DNA of 59,325 bases, from NCBI GenBank assembly GCA_026419775.2, contig JAOPGA020000568.1, positions 1-59,325 on the forward strand. The letters run 5' to 3'. Below the pieces are notes generated by a model. The model ran no database searches. It was not told the DNA's origin and saw nothing but the letters and a program-made list of their open reading frames with translations. Position numbers and translations under genes: made by a program. Position 1 is the stretch's first letter. The number at the start of each line of letters is the position of its first letter. The DNA is from Acrasis kona. Lineage: Eukaryota; Heterolobosea; Eutetramitea; Acrasida; Acrasidae. Shown here in pieces: positions 31,565 to 42,899 of this stretch.

Positions 31565-33115
31565 ATGAACCTTCTTAGGCGAGCATCAGAAATTATAACA
31601 AGCCCAATAGTAACTGAAAAAGCAAATCAAGAACGGGAAGAAAGCAGCACGCACAAAGATATCGCTGAAAGTCCATCCATACCAAAAAAAAGTACTTACC
31701 AAAAAATGGTGGACTGGCTTCCAACAGTAAAAACTAACGACCATCAAGAAACAACTCAAGATAATACCCCTCATATAGCTAATTCTGAGGAACAGCAAAA
31801 AGGATTTCTAAACAAAGTAACTGCCTGGATGGGAAATTCACCAGAACAGGAGCAAATAGAACAACCAATAGAAAATAAACAAACTATAGAACCAGAGAAG
31901 CAGTTAAGCCCTCCACATGTTAGTAAATACGTAGAGCATGAGGTCCAAGAGGATGTGATTAGCGTAACCTCAATGACATTTAAACTCGATATGGACTTGA
32001 GTGAGTTCTGCTCTGTAAATCATCTTGACATGCAGGACGACTTGTATAAGGGCCAAACCATACTCATCAACAATCCGGAGTATGAGCACGTGACATTACC
32101 ATCTCCAGTATCTCCAGTGGAACAGGCGCCCAACTCACCGGTACAGGAAATAGTTGAACCAGAGCAAGAATCATCAGCATCAAAACTTGGCAACCACTTG
32201 TTGAGCGGAATACAATCAGTTGGCACCATAACCAAGAGCGCTGTAATAGGCACTGTTGACCTAACTAAAAATGCGGTAGTAGGGACGGTTGATTTAACAA
32301 AGTCTGCAGTCGATAAGATCGCAGAGGGACTTGAGTACATTGTGACCCCAACCACCGCTTCACCACCAACATTTGACACTACACAACAACCAGTAGTTCA
32401 TCACAGAAAGATGAGCGACGCCTCCAAGAGATCATCGCTGCAGAATGCACCACCACACAAGATTGAATTCGTCAACACCACACAAGGGAGCGTCGCAGAG
32501 TTCATCAAAATTGAAAACATTTCCAAAGCAATACCTCATCGGTACCACAATCAAGATTGGAGATTAATTTATTCCACTAGAGAACACGGTACAAGCTTGA
32601 GAAGTTTATATGACCATTGTAAAGATCGGCAGGAACCCTGTGTATTAATTGTACAGAGCAGTGATTCTAACATTTTTGGTGCCTTCTTGTCCGAAACTCC
32701 AAAAGTGTGGGATCGTTATTATGGAAACGGAGAATGCTTCTTGTTTAAATTGAAACCCTTCACTGTTTATAAATGGAACCGCAAGAGTCACAATGAGATG
32801 TTTATATTTTCAACTTATGACGGCTTGACCATTGGTGGAAGCAGCAATAGTGGAGACCTTGATTCTGGTAACATTACATCAAGCGGGTTGTGGTTGGACA
32901 GAGAATTGTTGAAGGGTAGTAGTTATGCGTGTGAAACTTTTGGTACCGACGAGTGTATATCAGCCAAAGAGGACTTTGACGTTCATGCTGTTGAGGTTTG
33001 GGGATTTGAATCAACAAGAAGCCGCTCAAATAGTGCAAGCAGTGCGGGAAGTGCTACGTCGCTGGGATCTCCCATATCCGACCTCATCGAGGAGGAACAT
33101 AAACAGAACTTTTAA
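31565..33115 (+). CDS. TLDc-domain protein with LysM-like segment (OXR1/NCOA7-like)
   Basis: I start at the ATG at 31565 (MNLLRRASEIITSPIV). An earlier in-frame ATG at 31481 would overlap the stop of the previous gene. The product is 516 residues. After a Gln/Glu/Pro-rich linker comes a LysM-like stretch (about 125-160: MDLSEFCSVNHLDMQDDLYKGQ, the N-x-L...GQ pattern of OXR1). A second linker follows, then a C-terminal TLDc domain (about 310-495): WRLIYSTREHGTSLRSLY, VLIVQSSDSNIFGAFLSE, GECFLFKL, GGSSNSGDL and GSSYACETFG. TLDc proteins protect against oxidative stress and, in animals, bind the V-ATPase and disassemble it. The tail is Ser-rich. Confidence 0.88.
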   Translation: MNLLRRASEIITSPIVTEKANQEREESSTHKDIAESPSIPKKSTYQKMVDWLPTVKTNDHQETTQDNTPHIANSEEQQKGFLNKVTAWMGNSPEQEQIEQPIENKQTIEPEKQLSPPHVSKYVEHEVQEDVISVTSMTFKLDMDLSEFCSVNHLDMQDDLYKGQTILINNPEYEHVTLPSPVSPVEQAPNSPVQEIVEPEQESSASKLGNHLLSGIQSVGTITKSAVIGTVDLTKNAVVGTVDLTKSAVDKIAEGLEYIVTPTTASPPTFDTTQQPVVHHRKMSDASKRSSLQNAPPHKIEFVNTTQGSVAEFIKIENISKAIPHRYHNQDWRLIYSTREHGTSLRSLYDHCKDRQEPCVLIVQSSDSNIFGAFLSETPKVWDRYYGNGECFLFKLKPFTVYKWNRKSHNEMFIFSTYDGLTIGGSSNSGDLDSGNITSSGLWLDRELLKGSSYACETFGTDECISAKEDFDVHAVEVWGFESTRSRSNSASSAGSATSLGSPISDLIEEEHKQNF

Positions 33116-33202
33116 TGTATCCGTTGTGTATTTTGATTGATTTACAATTATGCATATTTAAATGGACGTGTGTTCAGTTGACCTTCAGTTCGAAAATCCA
33201 AA

Positions 33203-34492
33203 ATGTCTATCAAGGCAGTAGTGGGTGGTCAATGGGGAGATGAAGGAAAGGGTAAACTAGTCGATCTCATCGCTCAGGAACACGACATTTGTGCTAGATA
33301 CAATGGTGGTGCGAACGCCGGACACACTATTGTTCACAACGGGAAGAAATACAAGACTAATCTATTACCTTCAGGTGTCATCACACCATCTTGCTCTAAC
33401 CTGATTGGAAATGGTGTTGTTCTTGATGTTCCCAAGCTATTTGAAGAGATTGATGTTATGAAGGGTGACGGTTTGGATGTCAGCGAGAAAGTACTTGTTT
33501 CGGACAGAGCACATCTAGTTTTTGGATTCCACAAAGAGATGGATGCACTCAGCGAGAAGATGCTTGGTAAGAACGAAGAGATTGGAACCACAAAGAAGGG
33601 CATCGGACCAGCATACGGCACCAAAATCAGTAGAAATGGTTGCAGAGCGGGCGATCTCTTGGAGTTGGAGGTTTTCGAGAAGAAGTACAGAACGCTTGCG
33701 GCTACACTACAAAAGCAATTCGAATTGAGTTATGATTTTGAGGCAGAACTCAAATTGTTCAAGGATGTTTACATTCCACGCATTACCCCCATGATCATTG
33801 ACGGTGTTGCGTACATGAACTCCGCCATCAAGCAAAAGAAGAACATTTTGCTCGAAGGTGCCAATGCCGTCATGTTGGACATTGATTTTGGAACATATCC
33901 ATTCGTGACATCTTCAAACCCAACTGTTGGTGGCGCTTGCACAGGCTTAGGAATACCACCCAGAGAGATCTCCGAAGTGTACGCAGTCGTCAAGGCGTAC
34001 TGCACCCGTGTCGGTAGTGGACCGTTCCCCACCGAACTACATGACGAGGTAGGAGAAAAGATTAGAGAGATTGGTGGCGAGTTTGGAACAACCACAGGAA
34101 GACCAAGAAGATGCGGTTGGTTGGACGTTCCAGCCGTCAAGTATGGTCACATGCTCAACGGTTATGAGTACATTTGCTTGACCAAATTGGACGTTTTGGA
34201 CACCTTCGACGAGATCAAAGTTGGCGTCAAGTACATTCATGATGGTAAGGAACTGCCAGCAGTAAGCCAGAGCTTGAAAATAACATCCAACATTAAAATG
34301 GAATACGAGACATTCCCAGGTTGGAAGCAGGACATTTCAAAGTGTAGAACATTTGAAGAGTTACCCATCAATGCACAAAAGTATGTTTTGAGATTGGAGG
34401 AGTTGTTCGAAGTGCCAATCAAATGGGTTGGTGTTGGTGCAGGCAGAGATGCCATTGTTATTCGTGATGTAAAGGGAAGCAGTAAGCAATAA
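33203..34492 (+). CDS. ADSS: Adenylosuccinate synthetase
   Basis: 429 residues from an ATG at 33203, no intron, full family length. The GTP-binding P-loop GGQWGDEGKGK lies at residues 8-18 with the catalytic Asp and His region (NGGANAGHTIV) following. GTTKKGIGPAY, IMP-binding LLEGANAVMLDIDFGTYPF, the TTGRPRRCGW loop and the C-terminal VGVGAGRDA are all present. The enzyme joins IMP and aspartate using GTP to give adenylosuccinate, the first committed step to AMP. No organellar presequence, so it is cytosolic. Codon use is strongly biased and uniform, as expected for a well-expressed gene. Confidence 0.97.
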   Translation: MSIKAVVGGQWGDEGKGKLVDLIAQEHDICARYNGGANAGHTIVHNGKKYKTNLLPSGVITPSCSNLIGNGVVLDVPKLFEEIDVMKGDGLDVSEKVLVSDRAHLVFGFHKEMDALSEKMLGKNEEIGTTKKGIGPAYGTKISRNGCRAGDLLELEVFEKKYRTLAATLQKQFELSYDFEAELKLFKDVYIPRITPMIIDGVAYMNSAIKQKKNILLEGANAVMLDIDFGTYPFVTSSNPTVGGACTGLGIPPREISEVYAVVKAYCTRVGSGPFPTELHDEVGEKIREIGGEFGTTTGRPRRCGWLDVPAVKYGHMLNGYEYICLTKLDVLDTFDEIKVGVKYIHDGKELPAVSQSLKITSNIKMEYETFPGWKQDISKCRTFEELPINAQKYVLRLEELFEVPIKWVGVGAGRDAIVIRDVKGSSKQ

Positions 34493-34500
34493 ATAGAATT

Positions 34501-36754
34501 TTATGAAATTTGTAATCGCTTCTTTTTGCGTCCGCTCTTCCATTTGGTGACTGGTTTCACTGCACCTCTGGAAATGGCACGTTTTGCATCGAATGACTGT
34601 ATGACATCTTCGTAGCGACCTTCTTTGAAATTACGAAGAGTAGGCAGACCGCTACCTCCAGCCGAGTTGGCGATGGTAGCCATGCTTGTTCCGATTTGAC
34701 CTGCTCTTTGTTTTAATCTGTAATATGATTCGCTCATGTTCTTGAGTTTTCTAATCTCGTCTTCGTCCAGACTTTGTGTGTTACCCTTTTCGACGAACGC
34801 TCTGTATTTCCTTCTTGAATTTCTCCTGCTTTCTTGAAAGAATTTCGACACCAAGTGAGCGGCTGTCCTTGAATGCTTGTTCTACAACTGTCGGAAGACG
34901 TTTGGAAGCATCTATGCCATTTTGTGTTGTGTTTCCATTCAAAACCATTTGAAGTTCATTATCGTACCATTTACCTGGCACTTTCCTTCTTTCGATTCGT
35001 TGCCTGATGAATCTTTCAATATTTTGAACTTGTTGGAGCTCGTTGATTTCTACTTTTCTGTGGTGCAGGTTGATTATTTGAGGTGCAGCGCTTACAAACA
35101 ACAAAGCCTTACCTGATCTTCCGGCACGACCTGTCCTACCGACGCGATGGACGTAATCCTCAGGAACATTTGGGACATCATAATTTATTACCACAGGAAG
35201 ATCAGGAACATCAATACCTCTCGCAAGAACATCGGTACTAATTAAAATACGGACAGGATCGTCGGGTCGAACTTCACCAGAGTCACCTCTAGGCCGCCGG
35301 TAGGCATGATTATTATTGTGCTCTTCTTCCGGTATGATTTTATTCAAGTCTTTAAAATTCTGAATGGCCCTTGACCTGTCAGCTACGGAACATCCCTTAT
35401 GAATGGCATATGCATATTGACCGCTCTTATTCAAACGTTCGGCCAGCCTGTCGCACTTTTGACGTGTCCTTGCAAAAATCAGTATTTGACACCTCCTAAA
35501 TTCTCTCCTGTGTAACAAGTAATTGAGCAGGGAATACTTTTTCAAAATGCTGCTGACAACATATTGAATGTGCTTGATGCCGGGTGCAACCTGCATGGAA
35601 GCATTAAGGTTAACAAGTTTATGGTTGGGCGCGAAACGCATCATCAAATCTTCAACACCACGAGACAATGTGGCACTAAACATCATGACTTGCATTCTGC
35701 TCTGTGGAATGTAAAAATCTTGCGCTACATCGGCTTCTTTATTTTTGTTAGGACGTGGTAAATAAGAATACAAATCTTTAATGTCAGCAATGAAACCCAT
35801 GTTTAACATTCTGTCACATTCGTCAACAACAAAGTACTCAATTTTACTAAGATCAAGTTGTCTTCCTTTTGTATCGTATCTCAGGGGATCGTTTGCGTCT
35901 AACCTGGGACCGTGCTCGCCCTTCAGTATTTCCAACAAGCGACCTGGGGTTGCTACCAAAATGTCCACTCCTTTTCTAATGACGGCCATTTGCGTGATGC
36001 GGCTCACTCCTCCAATAACGCTCCTGACGCGCACGTGTAGAGAGGGATCTGTTGTCCTGGTTGTCGCCACCGAAATGTATTGAGTAATGTGGTTGGTTAC
36101 TTGTTCCGCTAGTTCTTTTGTGGGTGTAATGATTAGGGCCATGGGCTCTATACGGTCGTACTCATTTTTAAGTTCTGTGAGTCTTCTAGGTATCAAATTG
36201 TTCAAAATTGGAAACGCATAAGCGGCTGTTTTTCCTGTTCCTGTCTCGGCACTTGCGATTACATCATAACGTTTGGAGGCGAGTGGTATAACGTGCTTTT
36301 GAATTTCAGTAGGGGTTCTGAAATCTAAATTAAGAACAGCGGCTCTTGCCATTCTCTCACGTAATCCACAATTACGCCAATTTTTAATCGCAACCACTTC
36401 ATCTTTTCCGAATTGTTCCATCATGTCGATCTCTTTTACCTCGCCTGCAAATTCGCCATACCGTAGCTCTCTTTCGAGCGACTCTTGGATCGTATCATCT
36501 ACCTGCTCTTTCGTAAGGTTGTCAAGACCGGTACGAGAGGAGCCGAAAATCTTCTTTGGTGATGCTTTAGTTGGTCTTTTTGTAGTCCTATAAAATATTT
36601 TGTGCGGTACAGGTTGTACACTTCTTAAAGGATATGACGTCTTACACCATGAAAGAATGTGTGAATTTGAACATCTCAACATTTTTGTAATGAACCTGTT
36701 ACAATTAACATGTGTACCTCTGCGACTAGATGATCTCATCTTGTGCAAACACAT
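34501..36754 (-). CDS. DEAD-box ATP-dependent RNA helicase (DECD variant), one frame discrepancy
   Basis: From an ATG at 36754 (internal Mets at 36739 and later also possible). The N-terminus is basic with few acidic residues, so mitochondrial targeting is plausible. Helicase core in order: Q motif region (FRTPTEIQKHVIPLA), motif I SAETGTGKT, Ia TPTKELAEQ, motif II DECD, motif III SAT, motif IV ILIFARTRQ, motif V VLARGIDVPDL, motif VI HRVGRTGRAGR. Motif II reads DECD rather than DEAD. The core frame ends at 34781. A second frame (34854-34501) carries a basic tail ending SGRKKKRLQIS. The two overlap and must join through one base change within about 34785-34855; no GT-AG intron fits. About 750 residues in total. 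Confidence 0.88.
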
Positions 36755-36949
36755 ACAACACGCGTTATATTCAAATTAAACACCTATCTTCGATTATTCC
36801 ATACATTCAAGTGGGAAGTTTCGGATTGTAAGATTATTTCGCCGTTAACATGTTAACGGATCAAAGATATTCCTGACGGCGAATAAAATTCCGACGAGAA
36901 TTTGTTGTCAACTTGCACAAAATCCACACAAGTTAATCAAACAGATAAG

Positions 36950-38098
36950 ATGGTCCACAACTTTTTGTTCTCCTCCGAGTCAGTTACTGAGGGTCACCCC
37001 GACAAGATTTGCGACCAAATTTCTGACGCAGTCTTGGACGCCTGCCTACAACAAGACCCCAAGTCTAAGGTTGCTTGTGAGACCTGCTGCAAGACTGGTA
37101 TGGTTCTAGTCTTTGGTGAGATTACCAGTAGCGCCGTTGTTGACTACCAAAAGATTGTTCGTGAGACCGTTAAGAACATTGGATTCGACGACTCAAGCAA
37201 GGGATTCGACTACAAGACCTGCAATGTTTTGGTCGCCATTGAGCAACAATCACCCGATATCGCCCAAGGTGTCCACATTGGTCGTGACGAGTCAGAGTTA
37301 GGTGCTGGTGACCAAGGTTTGATGTTCGGTTATGCCACCAATGAGACCAAGGAGCTCATGCCTTTGTCCCACTTGCTAAGCAGCAAGTTGGCTTTGAGAT
37401 TGAGCGAAGTCCGCAAGAATGGAACTCTACCATGGTTGCGCCCTGACGGAAAGACTCAAGTTACCGTTGAGTATGAGAACAACAACGGCCACTTGAAGCC
37501 ATTGCGTGTACACACCATCCTAATCTCAACCCAACACGCACCAGAAATCGGAAACGACGAAATCCAAAGAGAACTCAAGGACAAAGTCATCAACCCAACC
37601 ATCTCTGCTGAGCTATTGGACGAGAACACCATCTACCATTTGAACCCCTCCGGTCGTTTCGTTGTTGGAGGTCCACAAGGAGATGCTGGTTTGACTGGAC
37701 GTAAAATCATTGTTGATACTTATGGAGGATGGGGAGCACACGGTGGTGGAGCTTTCTCAGGAAAGGACCCCTCAAAGGTCGATCGTTCAGCCTCATATGC
37801 TGCCAGATGGATTGCCAAGAGCATCGTCGCAGCTGATTTGGCCGACAGAGCCTTGGTTCAAGTTGCATATGCCATCGGTATTGCTAAACCCCTAAGCGTT
37901 CACGTTGAAACATATGGTACCGGAAAGAAGTCAGACGCAGAGATTCTAGAGATTGTTCACAAGAACTTTGATTTGCGCCCATACAACATCATCAAGGAGT
38001 TGGACTTGACCAAACCAGTTTACTCACCAACCGCTGCCTATGGTCACTTCGGACGCAGCGAGTTTGCCTGGGAGAAGCCAAAACAACTTCAATTGTAA
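36950..38098 (+). CDS. MAT: S-adenosylmethionine synthetase (methionine adenosyltransferase)
   Basis: 382 residues from the ATG at 36950, preferred over an upstream in-frame alternative because [15 protein letters not shown] is the conserved N-terminus. The [15 protein letters not shown]/Met-binding motif, [13 protein letters not shown], the flexible-loop region, [20 protein letters not shown] and [16 protein letters not shown] are intact, with the terminal YGHFGR...FAWEK. The enzyme makes SAM from ATP and methionine, the methyl donor for, among others, the PCIF1-like enzyme of this window. Cytosolic, no intron, high codon bias. Confidence 0.98.
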   Translation: MVHNFLFSSESVTEGHPDKICDQISDAVLDACLQQDPKSKVACETCCKTGMVLVFGEITSSAVVDYQKIVRETVKNIGFDDSSKGFDYKTCNVLVAIEQQSPDIAQGVHIGRDESELGAGDQGLMFGYATNETKELMPLSHLLSSKLALRLSEVRKNGTLPWLRPDGKTQVTVEYENNNGHLKPLRVHTILISTQHAPEIGNDEIQRELKDKVINPTISAELLDENTIYHLNPSGRFVVGGPQGDAGLTGRKIIVDTYGGWGAHGGGAFSGKDPSKVDRSASYAARWIAKSIVAADLADRALVQVAYAIGIAKPLSVHVETYGTGKKSDAEILEIVHKNFDLRPYNIIKELDLTKPVYSPTAAYGHFGRSEFAWEKPKQLQL

Positions 38099-38394
38099 AT
38101 TCAAAAAAATAAACATCATCTTGTGCACAATCAATCGTTTAATGTTGAGGCAAAATCAATCACCCTCTGGTTGTTGATAATCTTTCTGTTGAGAATCTAT
38201 CTATATCTTTTTTGTACAATTTTAACAACCAATTGGCAAAGTTCATGTTCAAATATCTCCGGCAATTTCAAATTCAAATAGTTTTTTGTGCCGCGAAAAA
38301 GTGGATCGCTTGTGTGACTTGGTTTGTGTATGCCCATTTGAACAACAACATATCACCACAGCAACAGCCATAAAATATACTACACTTTGACAAT

Positions 38395-41300
38395 ATGATA
38401 CAACAACAACCTCAAACTAGTGCCATAGACAGTTACATTTCGAATTTATGGTTTCCATCTGTGACCAACAATAATACTGTGGGTCACGTTGGTTCTTCCA
38501 CAACGAGTAGAGATACTGCTGTACAACCTAGTAATGTCACAAGCACCTCATTACCTAGTTCCACACAACGTCATTCTCAACAAAGGAAGACCCCACTAAC
38601 GCCATATCACAGTCAACAAATGACCGAGCAGGAACTTGTTTATCATCAACAGCACTTGGCGAAGCAGCAACTTCAAAAGAATTTTCACTCACAAACTCAG
38701 AGTTCACCTCAACTATCCTCTTCTAATTATCACGAGTCCTTGTTGCACACATTTAACCATCGAGCGCAGACGAATGCTCCTAATAGTGATTTTTATTGGA
38801 ACAACGAGGTATGTCACGTTTGCTAATTGCCCTCATCAAAGCATAGTCAACCAGTGCTGTCATGAACAATAATCATGCAAGTGTTCACACGAACAATTCA
38901 AACGGCGGCGTGACTCATAATACATCAACGCCACTATCAAACGGACACTACCAGCAACAATTCCAACAACACCAGTTATATAAGCAACAGCAACAGCAAA
39001 ATCAAAGTAATAATTCTGGTGCACCTCAATTAAAGGAACAACAACAACAACAACAACCAGAGATGGTTCAAAAAAAGACCAACGAGGTTGAAACATTCAT
39101 CTTTGAAGAATTGTTCAAACACTTGGGTGCACACGGTTTGGACCGTTCGCAGTTGGACACCTTCATTGAACATGTCAGCAGCGATGGCGATGTGCTGGCA
39201 CAGTTTCTTGGTTGTGCCTATGACCACATTTACGAACCAGATGCCATCATCGTACAAGAGGAACAAAACGTATTGAAGCCTAATCAGTTTTGCCTAACAT
39301 TTAGAGTGAACCTCAGACTATTACGGTTGCGTGCGCTGATTGTTTTTGTTTGTTTCAATCTGTGCAAGCTTCACCCCGATCAAAACGAATGTCGCATGTG
39401 GCTGCTAGAAAAGCTGAAGGACAATGTTTTGTTGCTCGACGAATCGTTAAACGAGGTAACTCACGCTTCTTTTTTTGATCAGCTCAGGATCATTGAACAA
39501 AATTTACGCTTCGAAACGGAGGTGCAGGTGTTACAACCCAACAGTCAACGGAACAAAGTGCACGTGGAGGTCAAGAATGGAACCATGAACAGCATACTCT
39601 TGAAGAGCAGCGACCAGGACGCACTAACGGCAAGCTTCGACCAGGTCACTCTTGCCATGCAAAAGGAAAAGAACGAAGATGGAGTCAGCGGCAACAGCAG
39701 CGACGAGGACGAGGACGATCGTTGTGATGTTTTGGTGAGACCTTACTTGTTGATTCACATTGGAAAGTACATGACCTTCGCCAAGTACGGTCAGAATACA
39801 TTCAAAATGTCATCGTCGCTCGCATCATCCCGTCCAACATCTAGCGTTCAAGAGGACAAGGATTCTCGCCTGTCCATCGTGGACGTTTCGCCGACAAAGG
39901 GAGACGCCAACTCCAACACTTCAGTAAGGCTCACGTGGAACAAGGAGTTCTTCGTGAATCCAAAAAGAGAGAATACGGATATATACTTTGCGGTTCAATT
40001 AGGCCGTGTGAAATTACCTCGCATCGATGCATTGTACATTGATCACTTGAAAATAACCATACCGCCCCTACAAGATTGTTATAGCAGCAGCAGCAGCAGC
40101 GATGAAGAAGATTGTGCAAGCATCACGTCGGCCGCGCACATTCCCATTCAGGTCAGGCACAATCATTTGGAATTGACCACCGATGCATCCTTCCAATCCA
40201 TACCGATGGAATCCATCGCCACCTCATCGTCGTCGCCGTCACCACACGAGAGTTTCGCCACCCACCACTCACCATCGGTCGGCAACAAGAGGACGTTAAT
40301 ACACAACGAGAATAGCAGGGCCATGATGGACGATGACGACATTCAGGCCGATCTCATTCACGACATGTGCGGAACGACCATTTCGCACAAGAGACAGCGA
40401 TTGAGCGAAGACTTTCAAGATTCGTGCAGCACGAGCGACAGCTATACCAATCAAAGCACCATCAGCAACTCGTACAAGAGCACGACGATCAAATCGTTAC
40501 AAAAGATTAGGGATCCATGTGGTTTCACATTATTACATTCCGCATCATTTAGAGGATATACCAAATTAGTAAAGATGTTGGTCAACGTTCAAAACTTTAC
40601 GGTGGATCAACAGGATCACTACTTGTTCACTCCGCTCCACTGGGCATGTTACAGCGGTAACGTGGACATTGCCATGTTCTTGATGAAGAATGGCGCCAGT
40701 CCGACGCTGCAAAACATCTTCGCCCTGACCGCACCTGACATTGCAGAGGAACAGAATCACATGGAACTATGGAAGGCCATGGATGCAGAATTACAGAGGC
40801 CAAGCTTGTTGCGCTCTGTTCACCTTGTTTAGTGCATCCAAGAGCGAAGAAGCACCTCTCTGTTCGTCCGGCGTGGCGATCAGCGCCACCACCGCATCCA
40901 ACTCATCGTCCAGCAATCATTCGGCGGCAACGGCAGCAACGGCATGCCAACCGGCCACGGTCATCACAAAGACGCCAAAGGGAGTGGAGGTCAAGGCGCA
41001 AACCATGGAATTGTTCATCAAGCCCAGCAGAAAGAAGCGCACCTACATTAGTTTCTTTCCGAACGAGTTGTGCAGCAGTCCTTACAAGTACGACATTCTG
41101 TTGAGAATTCCGCTGCACTTTACCAATCAATTCAACGAACTACAGTTCACGTTTCACCTGTTGATTCAGGGCAGCGATCAGCAATGGCAGCGCGTCAATC
41201 AGACAGATGCCGTGGAAGTGGTCAAGTACCTGAGGACCATGTTCCCGTTGAATTATAGAGAGATTGAGTGGAGGATCATGTTCAGGGTGTGTTCTTTCCA

Positions 41301-41661
41301 TTTTCATAGGAAACCATTCAAATTCCAGGTGGTTTACAACTCCAAATTACAACAGCACCAACAAATACCTGCTAGCGTGAGGGAGGAGCAGCAGCACTTG
41401 GCGGAGAGTGCGGCGGCATTGCAAGCAGCAGCCAACGGCGTTGCGGTAGAGATACCTGCCTCAAGCATTAGCGCATTGACCGGAAGTAGGGAGGGTGGAG
41501 ATCTTCCTTCGCCATCCGTAGATGCTAATTGTTTGGGTGTCGACGACAGCGGCGCTCAATTGAAGAATTCTCTGTGCGATGATTGTGTGGTGTTCGAGAG
41601 TCAGCCATTCTTTATTGTGGCCAGGAAAAAGAAGAAGAATGATTTTTTTGAATCCATGTAA
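38395..41661 (+). CDS. Gln/Asn/Ser-rich ankyrin-repeat protein, putative regulator
   Basis: Exon 1 is 38395-38808. A 38-bp intron (GTATGT...ATAG) joins it in frame to 38847 onward. The first 220 residues are Gln/Asn/Ser/His-rich. A folded region (about 220-430) has Leu-rich helices and beta strands such as PYLLIHIGKYMTFAKYGQ. Ser/Asp-rich linkers follow, then two to three ankyrin repeats (GFTLLHSASFRGYTKLVKML; FTPLHWACYSGNVDIAMFL). The ankyrin frame stops at 40832 while an overlapping frame (+1) continues to 41661 with another folded segment (FIKPSRKKRTYISFFPNEL...). One base must be lost near 40790-40830 to join them. With the fix, about 1,075 residues. The overall style is that of a transcriptional regulator, but no DNA-binding fold was identified. 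Confidence 0.65.
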
Positions 41662-41744
41662 TAAAAGTATAATATTGATGGTTTTATTGTGTGTGTTTGT
41701 GTGTGAGCGGATGATTGTAATCATCATGTTAAAAGTGCGTCATC

Positions 41745-42899
41745 ATGTTTGCCAATCTAGATAACTATGGATTCGGTGGCGTTGATTCGCAAAGATACAA
41801 ATCGAATCAATGCATGATTCAAAAGAATATTGAATCGCAGCGAATTGTTTGGAAGAAGAAATTCACAAACTCAAAGAACATTAACAACGGGAATGGAGAA
41901 ATCAAAAAGTTCTGTCGGGATGGAGGATGTTGTTACAAGTACTCTCAGACAGGAGCATCATCTAGTCAAGCATCTATTTATTATGGTCCTTTCACTCGTT
42001 CTATTCCATATATGAGCAATGATTATACTTCACCAATGTTCAGTAATGCGTTTGCAATTGTTGGTGGTACCACCAGAACTTCGGGGAAACTTGTGGTTCA
42101 AATTAAGTGGTGCGGAAGAGGTCAAAACGAAGGATCCGAATTTGTACTCTGAACTATTAAAAAACAATGAACAAACAGAGGCTATAAAGCAGATCGATAA
42201 TGATATAGACAGAACATTTCCGTAAGAGCGATGTAACAAGCATCAATTAACCACTTCAGAGAACACCCGTTTTATAGCCAAGTTGAGAATGCAAAAGCTC
42301 TGCGAAATATTTTAGTCGCCTATTCATTTTATAACCCTGAAGTGGGGTACTGCCAGTCCATGAATTTTATAGCTGCTGTCCTTCATGTTCACATGGGCGA
42401 AGAGAATGCCTTCTATACTTTGCTGCAGATGCTCAAACATGATTCTTATCTGCCACCAACTTTGTTTGATCCAACACTTGGCGGATTGTATCGCGAGACA
42501 TTTGTGCTGGACAAGTTAGTGGAGAAGCGATTGCCAAAAGTTCACCAGCATTTGAAAAAGATGGACCTAAATTTCGTCTTGTTCTCGACCAAGTGGTTCA
42601 TGTTGTTGTACTTGAACGTATTTCCGATGGAAACCTCGTTGCGCATCTGGGACACATTCTTCTATGAGGGATACAAAGTATTGTTTAGGGTTGGATTGGC
42701 TTTTCTGGGAATGCACCAAGATCGCATCATTCAACAGGATCACCCAGGTGACTTGCTTCAATCAATGAGCGAGTGGAGTGGAGATTTATTTGACTGCAGC
42801 ACTTTGATGACCAGATCATTCGACATTAAGAGATTCGGAAGAAGGAATATACAAGCCCTTCGTAATGAATACAAAAAAATAAATGATAATCGTCTTTAA
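41745..42899 (+). CDS. TBC-domain Rab GTPase-activating protein
   Basis: The TBC core is clear: PPELRGNLWFKLSGAEE, then IDNDIDRTFPEHPFY (IxxDxxRT, catalytic Arg finger), YNPEVGYCQSMNFIAA (YCQ, catalytic Gln), VFPMETSLRIWDTFFYEG. The last intron (42222-42259, 38 bp, GTAAGA...TTCAG) joins RTF-P-EHPF in frame. Upstream, an ATG at 41745 opens an N-terminal frame ending with IKKF; it must splice between about 41910 and 42035 into the frame entering at QLLVVPPELRG. I could not fix that junction; an intron 41987-42045 (GTCCTT...TTCAG) is in frame but has a weak donor. TBC proteins accelerate Rab GTP hydrolysis in vesicle traffic. The stop codon overlaps that of the convergent gene. Confidence 0.88.
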
